A DNA stretch of 64,000 nucleotides from contig LR746267.1 in the NCBI GenBank assembly GCA_902729315.2, positions 9,304,924 to 9,368,923 on the forward strand, read 5' to 3'. Both the position numbers and the translations under genes were made by a program. This document shows positions 12,364 to 23,797 of the stretch, in pieces. Position 1 is the first letter of the stretch. Each line of letters opens with the position of its first letter. The notes under the pieces were generated by a model. The model was not told where the DNA came from. It saw nothing but the letters and a program-made list of their open reading frames with translations, and did no database searches. The DNA comes from Spirodela intermedia (lineage: Eukaryota > Streptophyta > Magnoliopsida > Alismatales > Araceae).

Positions 12364-15300
12364 ATGGGGACACCGGAGTTCCCAAATCTCGGCAGGCACT
12401 GCAGCGTGGCCGATTGCAGGCAGATCGATTTCTTACCTTTCACCTGCGACCGGTGCAATCAGGTTGGCTCGTGGCTCCCTGTTTTTTGATCTATCATGCG
12501 GTTCTGTGATCCCTGTCATCGTCGATTGCGGTTCTTTCTATCGTCAATTCACAGATTTGGTGAAAGATTTAGCCATGTCGACATGTGTTTCATTGGGAAC
12601 CTACCCTTTTCCCATCGAATCATTTTCTACATCTCTTTCTTTTCATTCTCCGTTGATTTTGTCAGTATTTCTTTGGCCCTCTCGTCAGGAATGATTACGC
12701 GTAGAGCGAGCCCTTTAAAGTGCCCAACAGAACGTTTTACCTGGTTAATGAAGTATCAAAGTGAGCAAATTCATCTAATTGCTCTAAAACCAATGTACTT
12801 CATTGAAAAGTTCTTTGTGCTTTTTTCCTTCTGCTTACGGATTTTGACATTTTGTTCTGATGCTCATAGTCGCAATGTAAGAGCGTTCAAAATCAATGTA
12901 AGGGTGACACATGCTTATCCCTTTGAAGAAATCAAATATTGTTTCAAATAAGCATTGTTTAGTAGTATCTAAAATAGACGGATAAATTGAAAACGTTTCT
13001 ACAATACTACCTCAAATGAAGGCCACTGAATAAGTCGTTGCCTATGTGATAGTTTATTTTCAAATGAAAACTTGACATCGGTGTTCAGAACATCACACAA
13101 TTCATTTAGTTTATTTAAGAAGTACCAGTGAGAGCTACATGTTAAGTGCTGGTTTCTGCTGCTTCTTTTTTGATAAATAACATCACTGGTGTCAATTGAT
13201 CAGAAGCTAATTTTTCTCTGTTGTTGTCAGCTTGACCACATACCATATATCCTTTTCATCATCATCATTAATTAGATCACTGGTATCTTGAAGGTCCTTG
13301 TCAACTGTACGTAGAAAAGCACATCACTAGATGACATTTTTTTACAAACATTATAACAATGACTGAAATGCACAGTTATTATCGTTATACTTGCATTCAC
13401 GTACGCAGTAAAAATGACTGCGAATGGTACTTCTATGATTCCATCTACTTCACTGGATATTGGTATCTTTCTAGTGACATTTCTTACATTTTATGGAAAC
13501 ATGAAGCTGTACTCCTTATGATATAACCAATCCGTAAAAGTTTTCATTGGTTACCAAAGAGACTATGCAGTGTAGTAGATTGTATTTACAGCACTGGTAA
13601 ACGTGTTGCTTCATAAAGTTGATCCACAAGAGTTTCGATAAACCCAATATATAAACCGTTCTCTAAGAATAGTCCGAGACAAGGCATATGATTATTATTA
13701 ATGAAGAAATTCTACATGGTCACTACTGTCTAATCGTTTAGAAGTTTTAATCCAGTTCTTCTGACTTGCATGATATGCATTTGAAGTCATAATTGCTGAT
13801 TCGTCTCCATTGTATCAGGTTATCTCATGTTGCCTGATCAGTAACCTAGAATATGTGACTTCCCAATCCACATTGATTCATCCACGTGATACCTTCTTGA
13901 TACATAGGATTCTGACCATTTCCTGTTATTACTGGCATTGCAATAGCAACAGACAACGATCATCTCTGCACCAGTGTGAAAGTGTACAGCACATATCCGT
14001 GGAAATCGTTACTCCTGTATAGATACTAAAGATTATCTGGTGTTCATCTATTGGTATAAGCATGATTTCAAATATCTTACACTTGAAAAATCATAAATAT
14101 TATGTAGTGACCTGGATGGTTTATTGCTAGAAGTACAAACACACGGATGCCTTAAATGGCAGTCCCTTCTAGGTGTCGACATTTGAAAAAACACTTGGGA
14201 TGACAATTTTACGATGCTCTAGTATGCCCTCACAATCTATTCCCGAGCAACACCACCTGTATCACGCAATGTGCATGCTCTTAATAACGTCCTTTGTTCA
14301 ATATTACCTCTATAGAGTAATATTATCCCACCTTCCGTTTTTCACCAGCTCTTGCCACATCATTTAGCATTTTTTTCCTTAAAAGGAACTTGTACAGCTG
14401 GCACCAAGCTGTATGCTGCGACTGTTCTGGTGCACTTTGTTTTGCGTACGGTTGAGTGTAGTATGGTTGTGTTTATAGTGTCCTTTATAGCTTGAGATCC
14501 ACAACCAATATGAATCTAGCCCCCCTATGATCCGCTACATCTCTTTATGAGCACTTAGCTCACCGACCCATGCTGACTCTGCGTGAGAAGAATAATTTCC
14601 ACAACCTGTCTGCAAGATATAGGCAAACATTAATATTGAAAGGCGCATTTTTTTATTTAAATTTTCCTTCTACGTGTATCATCATGGGTACCTGAAATAT
14701 GCTCCTTTTATGTACGTCATCATCTCTTCTGTCGATCATTGAGCTATGAACAGATTTTCATGGTACTGTGGAAACATTTGGCAGGTTCTATGCCTGGATC
14801 ATAGAAGTTATGCTCGGCATTCATGTCCAAAGGCTAACCAAGAGGATGTGACCGTCCTCGTCTGCCCCCTCTGTGCGGCATCAGTCCGCTTGGTTCCCAG
14901 TGAGGATCCAAATATTACCTGGGAAGCTCATGTCAACACCAGCTGTGATCCTTCCAACTACCAGAAAGCAACGAAGAAAAAGAGGTGCCCTGTTCCTCAC
15001 TGCAAGGAAGCCTTGGTCTTCTCTAACACAATCAAATGCAGAGACTGTGGTAGAGAGCATTGTTTGAAGCACCGGTTTGGGGCCGACCACAAATGCCCGG
15101 GGCCGAAGAAACCCGAGGCAGGATTCCCATTCATGAATATGATGAGAGGGAGCAAGAAGGGCCCAGCCGCCGCACCCCGCAGTTCCACCACTGGGTCTTC
15201 ATGGTGGGGGTCCGGTCTCCTCAGTGCAGCCTCAAGCATTCGGGCTTCTGCCGAAACCAGCCTGGCGCGGCTGAGCAACGCGACTTCCCCGACTCCTCAG

Positions 15301-15555
15301 AAGTCAAAGAACGCGGCACCTCAGAGCAGTTCCGGCGGCGGGTTGGTGGAGCACTGTGTTCAGTGTTCAGCAAGATTCTCCTCAGTCAAATCTCTGATAG
15401 AACACGTGGAGAGGGTTCATGAATCTGGATCTCGGGCTGCTGCTCGGCCAAATACGGCGATCGATGTCTGTCCCAAATGCAGCAAGGCGTTCAGTGACCC
15501 CGTCTCTCTGGTCATGCATGTGGAGAGGGACCACGGTGGGACTTCAAGGGCGTGA
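12364..15555 (+). CDS. AN1 + C2H2 zinc-finger stress-associated protein (SAP11/13/16 type), 289 aa
   Basis: The two coding exons are 12364-12462 (33 codons) and 14785-15555, separated by a 2.3-kb intron (CAG|gttggc ... ttggcag|GTTC); 870 nt in total. The start MGTPEFPNLGRHC is the family N-terminus. Two AN1 fingers lie at about residues 10-60 and ~100-145: the first is split by the intron after FTCDRCNQ and ends in the Cys/His pattern of DHRSYARHSCP, and the second is KKKRCPVPHCKE ... CRDCGREHC. Two C2H2 fingers follow near the C-terminus (CVQCSARFSSVKSLIEHVERVH and a similar CPKCSKAF finger). Length and domain order match rice and Arabidopsis SAPs with AN1-AN1-C2H2-C2H2. In the family, AN1 fingers are linked to ubiquitin binding or ligase activity and to abiotic-stress responses; that role is inferred. 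The gene points away from the PHD gene and its 3' end faces the PPR gene. Confidence 0.95.
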
Positions 15556-16837
15556 TGATACACCATAATTGCCCATATCTGGATGAACAGATATAGGATG
15601 AGCAGAAAGAAAATCAAAATTATTCCATTTTGGGTGTTGTCTGACCTGAAAGAGTCGACCCAGTTTCAGTCTCTCCCCAGCACTGGGCAGCTGAAGCTAT
15701 TGAATGGGGGCGTGGCCCTGTGAAGATTTTTTACGAGATCTTGGATTTTCTTTAATTTATCCCTGTATTCTCGAATGGTGATGATTCTTTCAGATATAAA
15801 GCGGAAATCTGCTCCACTCTACCTCTCTCTCGACCCTCACCGCTGTTCTAGGGTTGACTCTTGGCCGCGGATCTTGGGGACTTTCTTTTTCTGAGCGTTG
15901 ACTTCGTCGTTACAGATCATTTCTTAGATAGTAAATAGTCCGTGGTTTTCGGGATATTTTTCTATTTGAGTATACCGGACGGATAGCTGACCAGAGTTCT
16001 AGTGTCAACGATTAGAGAGGACACCCTGCTTCGCCAACTGAAGCGAAGAGACAGAGGAAGAGCCACATTTGGAGGGGAGAGCTATTAGTTCATCTCAAAG
16101 CTGAACGTTACCCATTCTGATGGTATCTTCTATTTCCAGATACATTCCTAATTCTAGAAACTCCTTGTTCAGTGGAGGATTCTCCGAGAGTACACAGATC
16201 TTGTCTCGGACAGCAGCAACCCGTTGACAATCTGAAACCACAAGGCTGAATACGCCAAAATCGGCTACGGATTTAGGTAGCTTCATGAGATTTTCTTCTA
16301 ATACCCGAGTCATGAGACTTTCCATTGTTAGACAACGACAGCAGTAAATTATTCTTAGTAGTTTATTAAATAATTAAATTGAAAAGGGTGTGTTACTAGA
16401 CAGATTTATAGCAAAGATCACTCATCTATGGCCATAGAAAGATCGAAATAAATTATGAAATATCTTATAAAACAGGCGCAGGGTTACTTGAGTTCTATTA
16501 TTCAGATGCTGAATATAAAATGATAATTGTTCTCCATTAACAACGGGTGATGCATATAAACATTGATCAATTTAAGTTCCATAATGTGATGCCCACTAAA
16601 CTGAGCTAATACTATACAATATGTGGGAGGAAAATCTTTGAAGGAGAACTCAGTGGACACATTTCTCCATCAGGCCGGCAGCCAAATGACTTCTAGTATC
16701 GTGTTTCATTTCTGATGATATCTATGTCCCTTCCCGCATGACGATTCTCTGCTTCAGTGGAGCAATGTAATTGCCAAATGAGGCAATTTTCCTCTAGTCA
16801 ACGGCTCTTTCATTTAAGAACAAAATAAAAATAAAAA
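15556..16837. other. Convergent spacer between the SAP and PPR 3' ends
   Basis: This holds the 3' UTRs of the SAP gene (+) and PPR gene (-). The only coding-like stretch is the 76-codon minus-strand frame at 16095-16325, listed separately. The rest, especially 16330-16830, is AT-rich with no recognised element. Confidence 0.5.
16095..16325 (-). CDS. Hypothetical 76-aa ORF, possible gene fragment
   Basis: The frame starts with MESLMTRVLEENLMKLPKSV and ends in EDTIRMGNVQL. Its composition (mixed acidic and hydrophobic residues, no low complexity, few Ser/Arg runs) looks more protein-like than the other open frames in this spacer. I do not recognise the family. It lies downstream of the PPR stop on the same strand, so it could be part of that gene's 3' UTR, an exon of an unpredicted gene, or a decayed gene piece. 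No splice-linked partner exons were found. Confidence 0.25.
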   Translation of the reverse strand: MESLMTRVLEENLMKLPKSVADFGVFSLVVSDCQRVAAVRDKICVLSENPPLNKEFLELGMYLEIEDTIRMGNVQL

Positions 16838-19162
16838 TCAGCACCTGTCTTGCAGAATGTCATAGCTGCCATGGTCACAGCTACCAACTACTCCGAACAA
16901 GTGGGAATCAAGTGTCGACAGCTGGATGATATCCTTGTCTTTCATTTGATTACTCAATCTGTCCAACACATCCTGAATTTCCACGCTCTCTTTGTGATTA
17001 CTCTCGTTAGCTATGAACTTATGAACCTCGCGGTCGATCTCGATCCAGCTATGACCTGCTTCTTTTCTCATTCCTCTGTTGTGTAGTGAAACTCTCACCT
17101 CTGCAGCTTTTACCAACATTCCAGCTTCGGCGTACAGGTTGCAGACAAGAACATAAGATCCCGCATCATCTGGAGCAAGACGAATTAATCTCTCTGCAGC
17201 AAGTATTCCAAGGCGTGTATCGTCATTGATCTTGCAGACGTTCACGAGGGTTCTCCACAGCAATGGTGAATCACTGAATCCACCTTGTTCTACGAGCTCC
17301 ATGGCCCCTGAAGTGTCCCCAGACCGACCCAGAAGATCCACCATGCAGACCTGGTGGTCCAGCGACGGTTTAATCCCATACTTCTTCTCCATGTCGTGGT
17401 ATATTGAAAACCCAGTGTGGAACAACCCCGAGTAGCTACAAGATTGGAGGACTGATACTAATGTGGTCTCGTCAGGCTTCAATCCTTCCATCTCCATCTT
17501 CTCCATTAGGATGACGGCCTCCTTCCCCTTCCCATGGGCAGCCAATCCAGAAATAAGGGAGTTCCAGCTGACACAGTCGTGGCTCGCCATATCCCCGAAC
17601 TTCTGCAGGGCATCCTCCATGCTTCCACATTTGGCATACATGGAGATTAAAGAATTACCCACATTGATATCCCCTTCAAATCCTGACTTGACTGCATATC
17701 CATGCAAGCTCCTTCCTCTCACCATGGAAGCCTGATCCGCAACCGAACTCAGGATACGGGTACAAGTTATCCAGTCAGGTTGGATTCCGTTGTGTCTCAT
17801 CCAGTTGAACAGGGCAAGTGGGTCCTCTTCATCGGAGCCACCTCTGAGGATTGCATTGCATACAGCTGCATTTGGCCTGGAGAGGTTCTTGAAAACCTGC
17901 CACGCGGCCTTGATATTTCCACACTTGGCATACGCATCGACCAAGGCAGTGGGGACATAGGAATCGGAGAGGAAGCCGAGCTTCACCATGACCCCATGGA
18001 TTCGATTCACCAACGCCATGTCCTTGATGTGGGCACAGGCGTCGACTGCGGTGGCCAGGGAGCTGGAATCAAGAGGCAGGGATAATTCAAGAAGCTCCAC
18101 AAACCTGTGAACTGCTCTCAAATGGAGCCCGTTCTTCACGAGGGAGGACATCAGTGCTGTCCATGAAACCAAGTTTGTCCTCCTCATTCCCTGAAACATC
18201 CTCTCGGCGTCCTCAGACAGGCCGTGCTTTCCATACATGGTGATGATGGCATTGCCCACGGAGAGGTCCCAGACGGCTCCACATCTGACGGCGAGCCCAT
18301 GTAGCTGCCTCCCCAAATCCGCTCCTCCTCCATCACAAGAGCTGATGATATTGGTGAATGTGTATTCATCAGGTTCCAGATCATAGTAATACCTCAGGTC
18401 GCAGAAAGCCCGGAAAGCTCTGGTCTCATCTCCCATTTTTCCATACTCAGATATCATCAGATTCAGACACCGGACATCGACATCGACCACAGCGTCGAGA
18501 ACCCTTTCGGCTTCGTCCGGGCGCCCGCATCGCAGGTACATGGAAGCTAGAGAGGTGCCGACAACGACGTTCGTCTCGTCGCCAGTCTTGACGCAGAACC
18601 CATGGACCTGCTTGCCGATGATGCAGTCCTCCTGGCCCCGGCAGGCCTGTAAAACAATAGCGCAGGTGTGCCCGTTAAATCTCTCTCCCAACTGGTGCAT
18701 CAGGCGCGAATTTCTCAACACGGAGCTGAGGTCCTCGACGAGGGCGTACCCGCCGATCAAAGAGGTCCAAGTGATTGTGTTCCTCATTGGCATATCGTCG
18801 AATACCGCTTGGGCGTCATCCAAACTTCCGAACTTAGAATACATATTAATCAAGTTGTTCCCAGGGAAGACATCCGTCTGCGAGGCAGACTTCACAAGGA
18901 AGCCATGAACGGCCAGACCCAGGTGGAGGTTCTTGGACCCAATGGATATTTGAAGCAGACGAGGCCAGTCACCGAGGAGAGACAGGTTCCCTTCTGGGGC
19001 TGGGTCGCTGGATTCAGGGTGACGCGGGTTCCGCGAGAAGAGGGTTTTCTGGAAGGAATTGAGAGGGTTGCTTGGTGTTGACGTTGATGGGGAGTAGCCA
19101 CGCCGGGGAATCAGGTGTGAACAGGGAGGAGAGGAGAAAGGAGGGAGAGCAGAGATGGCCAT
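16838..19162 (-). CDS. Pentatricopeptide repeat protein, PLS class with E/E+ tail, 774 aa
   Basis: This is an intronless organelle-type RNA-binding PPR protein. The first ~50 residues are rich in Ser/Pro/Arg and poor in acidic residues, as in a plastid or mitochondrial transit peptide. Repeats follow from about residue 65 to 640, including S-type motifs with the NxLIxMYxKxG signature (NNLINMYSKFGS, NAIITMYGKHGL, NSLISMYAKCGS) and L-type motifs with HGxxVKxG. The C-terminus has the E/E+ pattern (LVCNLYAEAG, then HSWIEIDREVHKF at about residue 715) but no DYW deaminase domain. E-class proteins usually act as site-recognition factors in C-to-U editing with separate DYW partners, or in other RNA processing. 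The exact target cannot be read here. Start chosen: the first ATG of the open frame, in front of the transit-like segment. Class is certain; orthology is unassigned. Confidence 0.92.
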   Translation of the reverse strand: MAISALPPFSSPPCSHLIPRRGYSPSTSTPSNPLNSFQKTLFSRNPRHPESSDPAPEGNLSLLGDWPRLLQISIGSKNLHLGLAVHGFLVKSASQTDVFPGNNLINMYSKFGSLDDAQAVFDDMPMRNTITWTSLIGGYALVEDLSSVLRNSRLMHQLGERFNGHTCAIVLQACRGQEDCIIGKQVHGFCVKTGDETNVVVGTSLASMYLRCGRPDEAERVLDAVVDVDVRCLNLMISEYGKMGDETRAFRAFCDLRYYYDLEPDEYTFTNIISSCDGGGADLGRQLHGLAVRCGAVWDLSVGNAIITMYGKHGLSEDAERMFQGMRRTNLVSWTALMSSLVKNGLHLRAVHRFVELLELSLPLDSSSLATAVDACAHIKDMALVNRIHGVMVKLGFLSDSYVPTALVDAYAKCGNIKAAWQVFKNLSRPNAAVCNAILRGGSDEEDPLALFNWMRHNGIQPDWITCTRILSSVADQASMVRGRSLHGYAVKSGFEGDINVGNSLISMYAKCGSMEDALQKFGDMASHDCVSWNSLISGLAAHGKGKEAVILMEKMEMEGLKPDETTLVSVLQSCSYSGLFHTGFSIYHDMEKKYGIKPSLDHQVCMVDLLGRSGDTSGAMELVEQGGFSDSPLLWRTLVNVCKINDDTRLGILAAERLIRLAPDDAGSYVLVCNLYAEAGMLVKAAEVRVSLHNRGMRKEAGHSWIEIDREVHKFIANESNHKESVEIQDVLDRLSNQMKDKDIIQLSTLDSHLFGVVGSCDHGSYDILQDRC

Positions 19163-19636
19163 GTACCCAGTCCGCTTCGAGGGAACAGCAAAACGATCGA
19201 ACAGCGCGGACGAGAGGCGGTGGCGCCACTGTCGACGATTTCTACAGGAAGGACGCTTCGCTGAGAGAAGCTGCTGGGAGACCTGATGGTGTCTTCTTTA
19301 TGGCATCCGAACAGTTTTCGAAGGGTTTATTTGTCAACGGATTTCCTCTGCCGAGTTCGAAAGCTGGAGTCTTTGAAAGATTTGCACCATAGCTAGAACC
19401 CACATATATTATTGCTAAAAATTGTCTTATATTATTCTCATAATTGAATACACTCGAAGATACTGAATGAAAACCGGAGTTATAGATTTAATAAATTTGA
19501 GCCTCAAATTTAGAGTGGGGTTAACGAAATGTATACATTGAATCTACAAGACATAATTTTCTCAAATCCATGACTTCATAGTAATAACTTGGCTGACCCT
19601 TGAATTCACAAAGTTTGATTTGAACGCTCTTTATAT

Positions 19637-20050
19637 CCAAAATAATCAAAATAATTTTCATTAATTATACTAGGGTTATTTGAATCCACAAACACATAAC
19701 GCTATCAAAGATAACAAAAATTCATAATAACTAAGATTTTCCAAAATAATCAAAATAATTTTCATTAATTATACTAGGGTTATTTGAATCCACAAACACA
19801 TAACGCTATCAAAGATAACAAAAATTCATAATAACTAAGATTTTCCAAAATAATCAAAATAATTTTCATTAATTATACTAGGGTTATTTGAATCCACAAA
19901 CACATAACGCTATCAAAGATAACAAAAATTCATAATAACTAAGATTTTCCAAAATAATCAAAATAATTTTCATTAATTATACTAGGGTTATTTGAATCCA
20001 CAAACACATAACGCTATCAAAGATAACAAAAATTCATAATAACTAAGATT
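19637..20050. repeat. Tandem array, 104-bp unit, four identical copies
   Basis: Copies start at 19637, 19741, 19845 and 19949. The first three are 104 bp and read identically; the fourth stops 2 bp short, where the sequence diverges (ACATAGAG). Each unit is AT-rich and carries one ACTAGGGTTA segment, which resembles a telo-box. Identity between copies implies recent expansion or gene conversion. The unit has no coding frame of note. Confidence 0.97.
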
Positions 20051-21642
20051 ACATAGAGTTATAGTGTGGGGCCCTCTAAATAGGCTTAAAAATGAGGTGA
20101 GACTCTCCACAAGAACACATTATGAAACATAATAAAATTGATTTTGAGCCTATATTTGAAACAATCAACATAGACAGATAACATTTGAAAATGAAATACA
20201 AACATAACAAAACAATGGATTAGGTATGACTTAGTATTCTCATACTTTACTAGGGCTGAATCTTATTTTCGGTCTTTTTGGATTTGTTCATCGTTGTAGC
20301 CCATCCTCAAGATTTTAAAAGGCATGGCCCATAGATTCTAAAAATTCACCCTTCTCTTTATTATATGTGATGTCTCACATCACTTCATCTCCATCTCACA
20401 AGGTTGATCAGAAAGAGCCTTGCTAGTTTTTTTTTCCTTTTTATCCCAAACGTTAACATGAGTTAACACTTGATGTGACAATCTGATAGTATGAGACACA
20501 AGGCTTGCCAATGTTAACCATCATTTTGATAAGTGGTGCAACTATACTCTCTACAAGTTTGGCTTAATGTCACAAGTTCTTAACATAGGGCCCACCTATG
20601 ATGTCAATTAACATGCATTTTGCCCCTATTGTACAAATTAGCTCAATGTCCCTACTCCTCAGCACATTCACTACATCACATGTTATTACTACCTCATATT
20701 GCAACATATTACTTAATTTGTACATGCCTTTGTGTGTACCAATTATTGTGTGCAACATGGTGCCACTTTGTTCAGTAGCTTATGAGGTTCATGGGATACT
20801 CCCATGATTCAATACCTCCTTGTATTTTGGCATAGTCATTTGCTAAAGTCCTAAAGGTTACAACAACCTCTACAACCCTCACTCCTGTGAACCTCACACT
20901 GACTTGGCTCAACAACGAAAAAACTTTTGCAATCCTGGTTGCTTGCATTCATTCTCAAATTAAGAATACATTATGATTTTAAGAAGTATTAATCCTTTGG
21001 TTCTTGTATTCAAGTACCTCACATACTTGGATTAGCCTAAAGTCATGAAACTAGAAGAGATTAGTTAGGTGCTAATCTGGTTTTGCCCCTCTTGTCATGA
21101 ATCTAGATACATTGTAGGAGTAAACCATTGAATCTAGTGCAGTTTGGTTGAAGCCCTAATGCTCAACATTTGTATTAGTAGGAGTTAGTAGGGCCTAATG
21201 GTATAATCTTTGAATTGTGGAGTAAATACTACATGATGTACCACCGTAATTCTTGGTTGGAGAAATAGTTGTAAACTAGAAATTAGATGGGAGTTAGAAA
21301 ATTTTCAAATAAAGTAAGCCCTCTTACCCACAACCCTCCTTTACCCCTCCTTTTGCTTCATCCAATAGTCTCTTTAAAACTAAATACTATTTTTTTATTA
21401 ATATTTAAATATTATTATATGATACAACGATGGTAAGATATAACGATCTGCAAGAAAACCCAAGGCTTGGGAAAATGTTGATTCATAACTACCCCCCCAT
21501 AACTACTTTTTTTTTGTTGCAAAACATTGATGTAAAAATACTATTCTAGATCAGTTTTAGGTCAGAATTTGGTCGAAATAAATATTATTAAAATAATTTT
21601 TTGTAATAAAAAATGTAAATAAAATGTTATGGAAAACCTTAG

Positions 21643-21867
21643 GTTATATCTACATCAATGCACGAATACAAATGTTTTGAACGAAAGTTACAGAAATAAT
21701 TTTATAAATTATAGGAATGTTGTGGATAACATAGATGAAGGAATGTTATATCTACATGAATGTTATACATGAACTTTGTCAAATTGATTCTATAAATATT
21801 GACGTCTGTAAATAAAAGTTATAAAATATAAAATTTGTTGAATACCTGTGTTATATCGACATCAATG
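21643..21867. repeat. Degenerate ~102-105-bp periodic repeat
   Basis: The 18-mer GTTATATCTACATCAATG occurs at 21643, then with one change at 21745, then with one change at 21850. The spacings are 102 and 105 bp. The sequence between the copies is AT-rich and only loosely similar. This fits an old, eroded tandem repeat in the same intergenic block as the young 104-bp array. Confidence 0.5.
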
Positions 21868-23410
21868 AATTCATTTTTATGCAAAATAAATTTACCAAAT
21901 TTATATTTTTAAAAAATATTTTTTATCTTCACACTGATCATTGAATGCTCCCTTTCAATATATTGGTTAAACTTCATAAAATCCCCAAATTAGAAAAAAA
22001 GGTCACTACTTAAAGCTCAAAACCTAAGTTGTTTTGTAGTATTAAAATAAAATTGTCATTTGTTTGTTCTTTGAACTAGGCGTAATTATGTCATTTGTAT
22101 GTAGGAAGTTGTCCTAACGCTAAGATATAAAATGGGGCGACCACCAACATTGTAACTTGTGACAAATACCAAGTGACATTCTGACCCCTTGGAGGTTTTC
22201 CTAGGGTCTGCCCAAGAAAGAAGCAGCGGCCTGATGCTCAACAACAACTTCTAAAATAATAAAACCTCACTAATTATGCCATGTTGGACATAATTGGTGA
22301 CGAGACATGTGTACGAGCCTCCTCCGATCTTCACGAGCCGCGCCACCGCACTGATGCCTTGGAGTTTAATCTCAATGATTCGTGAATCCCCCTCGTGAAC
22401 CTGTTTCTGATCAGCCGGTGCTGTCCGCCCGAGTTGTGCGCGCCTGCGCACGAGCCTCTTCCTCTTCACGCGTGCAGCATCGCGCGGGTGTTACAACTGC
22501 TCCACGGCCTCATGCTTAGGACTAGTTTCCTCCAAGCGAGGGGTGTTACAACTGCTCAACTGGCTGCGCGTCGTGGTGGTGATATGTGAGGAGATCTCCA
22601 TCTCCGGTGGCCTCGTCTACCAGAAGATGAAGTACGCGTGATCACAAGATTATGATCGTCCTCACAAGAGCAGTATTCTATGGTTAAGAGTTCTTCATCT
22701 TTGCTCATTCTCTTCTGTTATTTTTTGCTGTTGAAGGAACTGGAAGAGAAGCGAAAGCAACCATCCCAGGTTGTATATAAGATGAAGAAGAAGCGACTGA
22801 ACAGAGGAGCAGCAGCCCAGTCCTCAGCCTGCCCTGTGCTGACAGTTTTGCCGGGAGATGGCTGCTCAGTATTGGATACTATGTTCATTCATTTTATTCA
22901 ATTCAAACGTTGGTTACTATTCCTCAGCATCAATCTATCCCATCCCATGTACAGTTCCCCGTGATCATCTTCTAAGAACCCATGTTGTCTCACGAGTTTA
23001 TCCAGAAAAGGTGAAGCTTCGAGAGAGCCCGGTGTAATCATATGAATACAGAGGACGAGAACAGCTTCTGGGAGCAAGTTAAAGCCCAGAAGCGTCGCCG
23101 CGTGAAACTCACAGCACAATTCTCTCTGAGTGACTCGCCACAGTTCCCTAGTGATTGACCAGAAAGCAGAGATAAAACCATTTGAATAGTGAAATCAAAC
23201 CCACTTCGCGCACGGATTTGATTATCTTCTTTCTATTCTCGATTTCTCGCTTGCCGATCATCATCGGATATTGTCCAGAGAGCAGCAGAGAGCCCATCTA
23301 TGAGGTGGTGGATTTAGATCTGCGGGCTCCATCCCGAATTTACGGTGACAGAAAACACGAGAAAAAAGATCACTTGGGGAGAAGATCACGGATCATAGGA
23401 GGCGGGGGGA

Positions 23411-23797
23411 TCAGAGCATGGATTTCCAAGCGCAGTAGGCGCAGACAAGCTTCTGGGATATGTACACATACACCGCGAAGGAGAGGCTCATCAGCAGAAC
23501 GTCCTTCCAGTCGCCCTTCTGCTTGGGGCTCAGGTTCTCCCTCAACCCCCTCCCCATCTTCGCCGCCTCTGCATAGAACCCCTCCAGAGGTCTCAGGCCC
23601 TTCTTCTCCGCCTTCCCATCCTTCTCCCTCTTCTCTCCACCATCGCCCCTGCCGCCGCCGCTGCCGCTGCCGCCGCCGGAATCCGAAAGCCCTGCCCGGC
23701 AAGACGAGGAGAAAGGCGGCGATCTCGGCCATGCGCCGCGTAAGTGGGGTGGTTTCCTTTGCAGGAGGCGGCCGAGAGGAAGAAGAGCGGCGGCCAT
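23411..23797 (-). CDS. Small single-TM protein with basic, Gly-rich N-terminus (128 aa), probably organellar
   Basis: The frame opens 82 codons further upstream, but the ATG at 23797 starts a typical Ala/Arg/Leu/Ser presequence (MAAALLPLGRLLQRK), and the upstream codons read like a 5' UTR. Residues ~1-40 look like a mitochondrial or plastid targeting peptide. Residues ~40-75 are Gly/Lys/Glu low complexity. The C-terminal ~45 residues (SPKQKGDWKDVLLMSLSFAV onward) contain one predicted membrane segment with CAYCAW near the end. I believe this tail is conserved in small plant proteins of unknown function, but I cannot name the family. A single coding exon is assumed. The gene is divergent from the OBERON-like gene, with ~900 bp between start codons. 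Confidence 0.7.
   Translation of the reverse strand: MAAALLPLGRLLQRKPPHLRGAWPRSPPFSSSCRAGLSDSGGGSGSGGGRGDGGEKREKDGKAEKKGLRPLEGFYAEAAKMGRGLRENLSPKQKGDWKDVLLMSLSFAVYVYISQKLVCAYCAWKSML

Larger units (their letters stand above)
19163..23410. other. Large AT-rich intergenic region, probably decayed repeats
   Basis: These 4.2 kb hold no gene I can support. They include the 104-bp tandem array (19637-20050), a degenerate ~102-105-bp periodicity (21643-21867), and a 17-mer GGGTGTTACAACTGCTC repeated at 22486 and 22541. The AT-rich, non-coding 20.1-22.2 kb stretch looks like decayed transposon sequence, but I found no paired LTRs, terminal inverted repeats or reverse-transcriptase frame. From ~22.9 kb onward it probably includes the 3' UTR of the small gene at 23411. 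Confidence 0.5.

Noticed and set aside
14746-14784. Upstream ATG (MNRFSWYCGN) in frame with SAP exon 2
   Set aside because: This stretch is intron 1. The AG at 14783-14784 and the family N-terminus encoded at 12364-12462 show the true structure.
19637-20050. CRISPR-like direct repeat array
   Set aside because: Units are contiguous 104-bp copies with no unique spacers, in a plant nuclear context.
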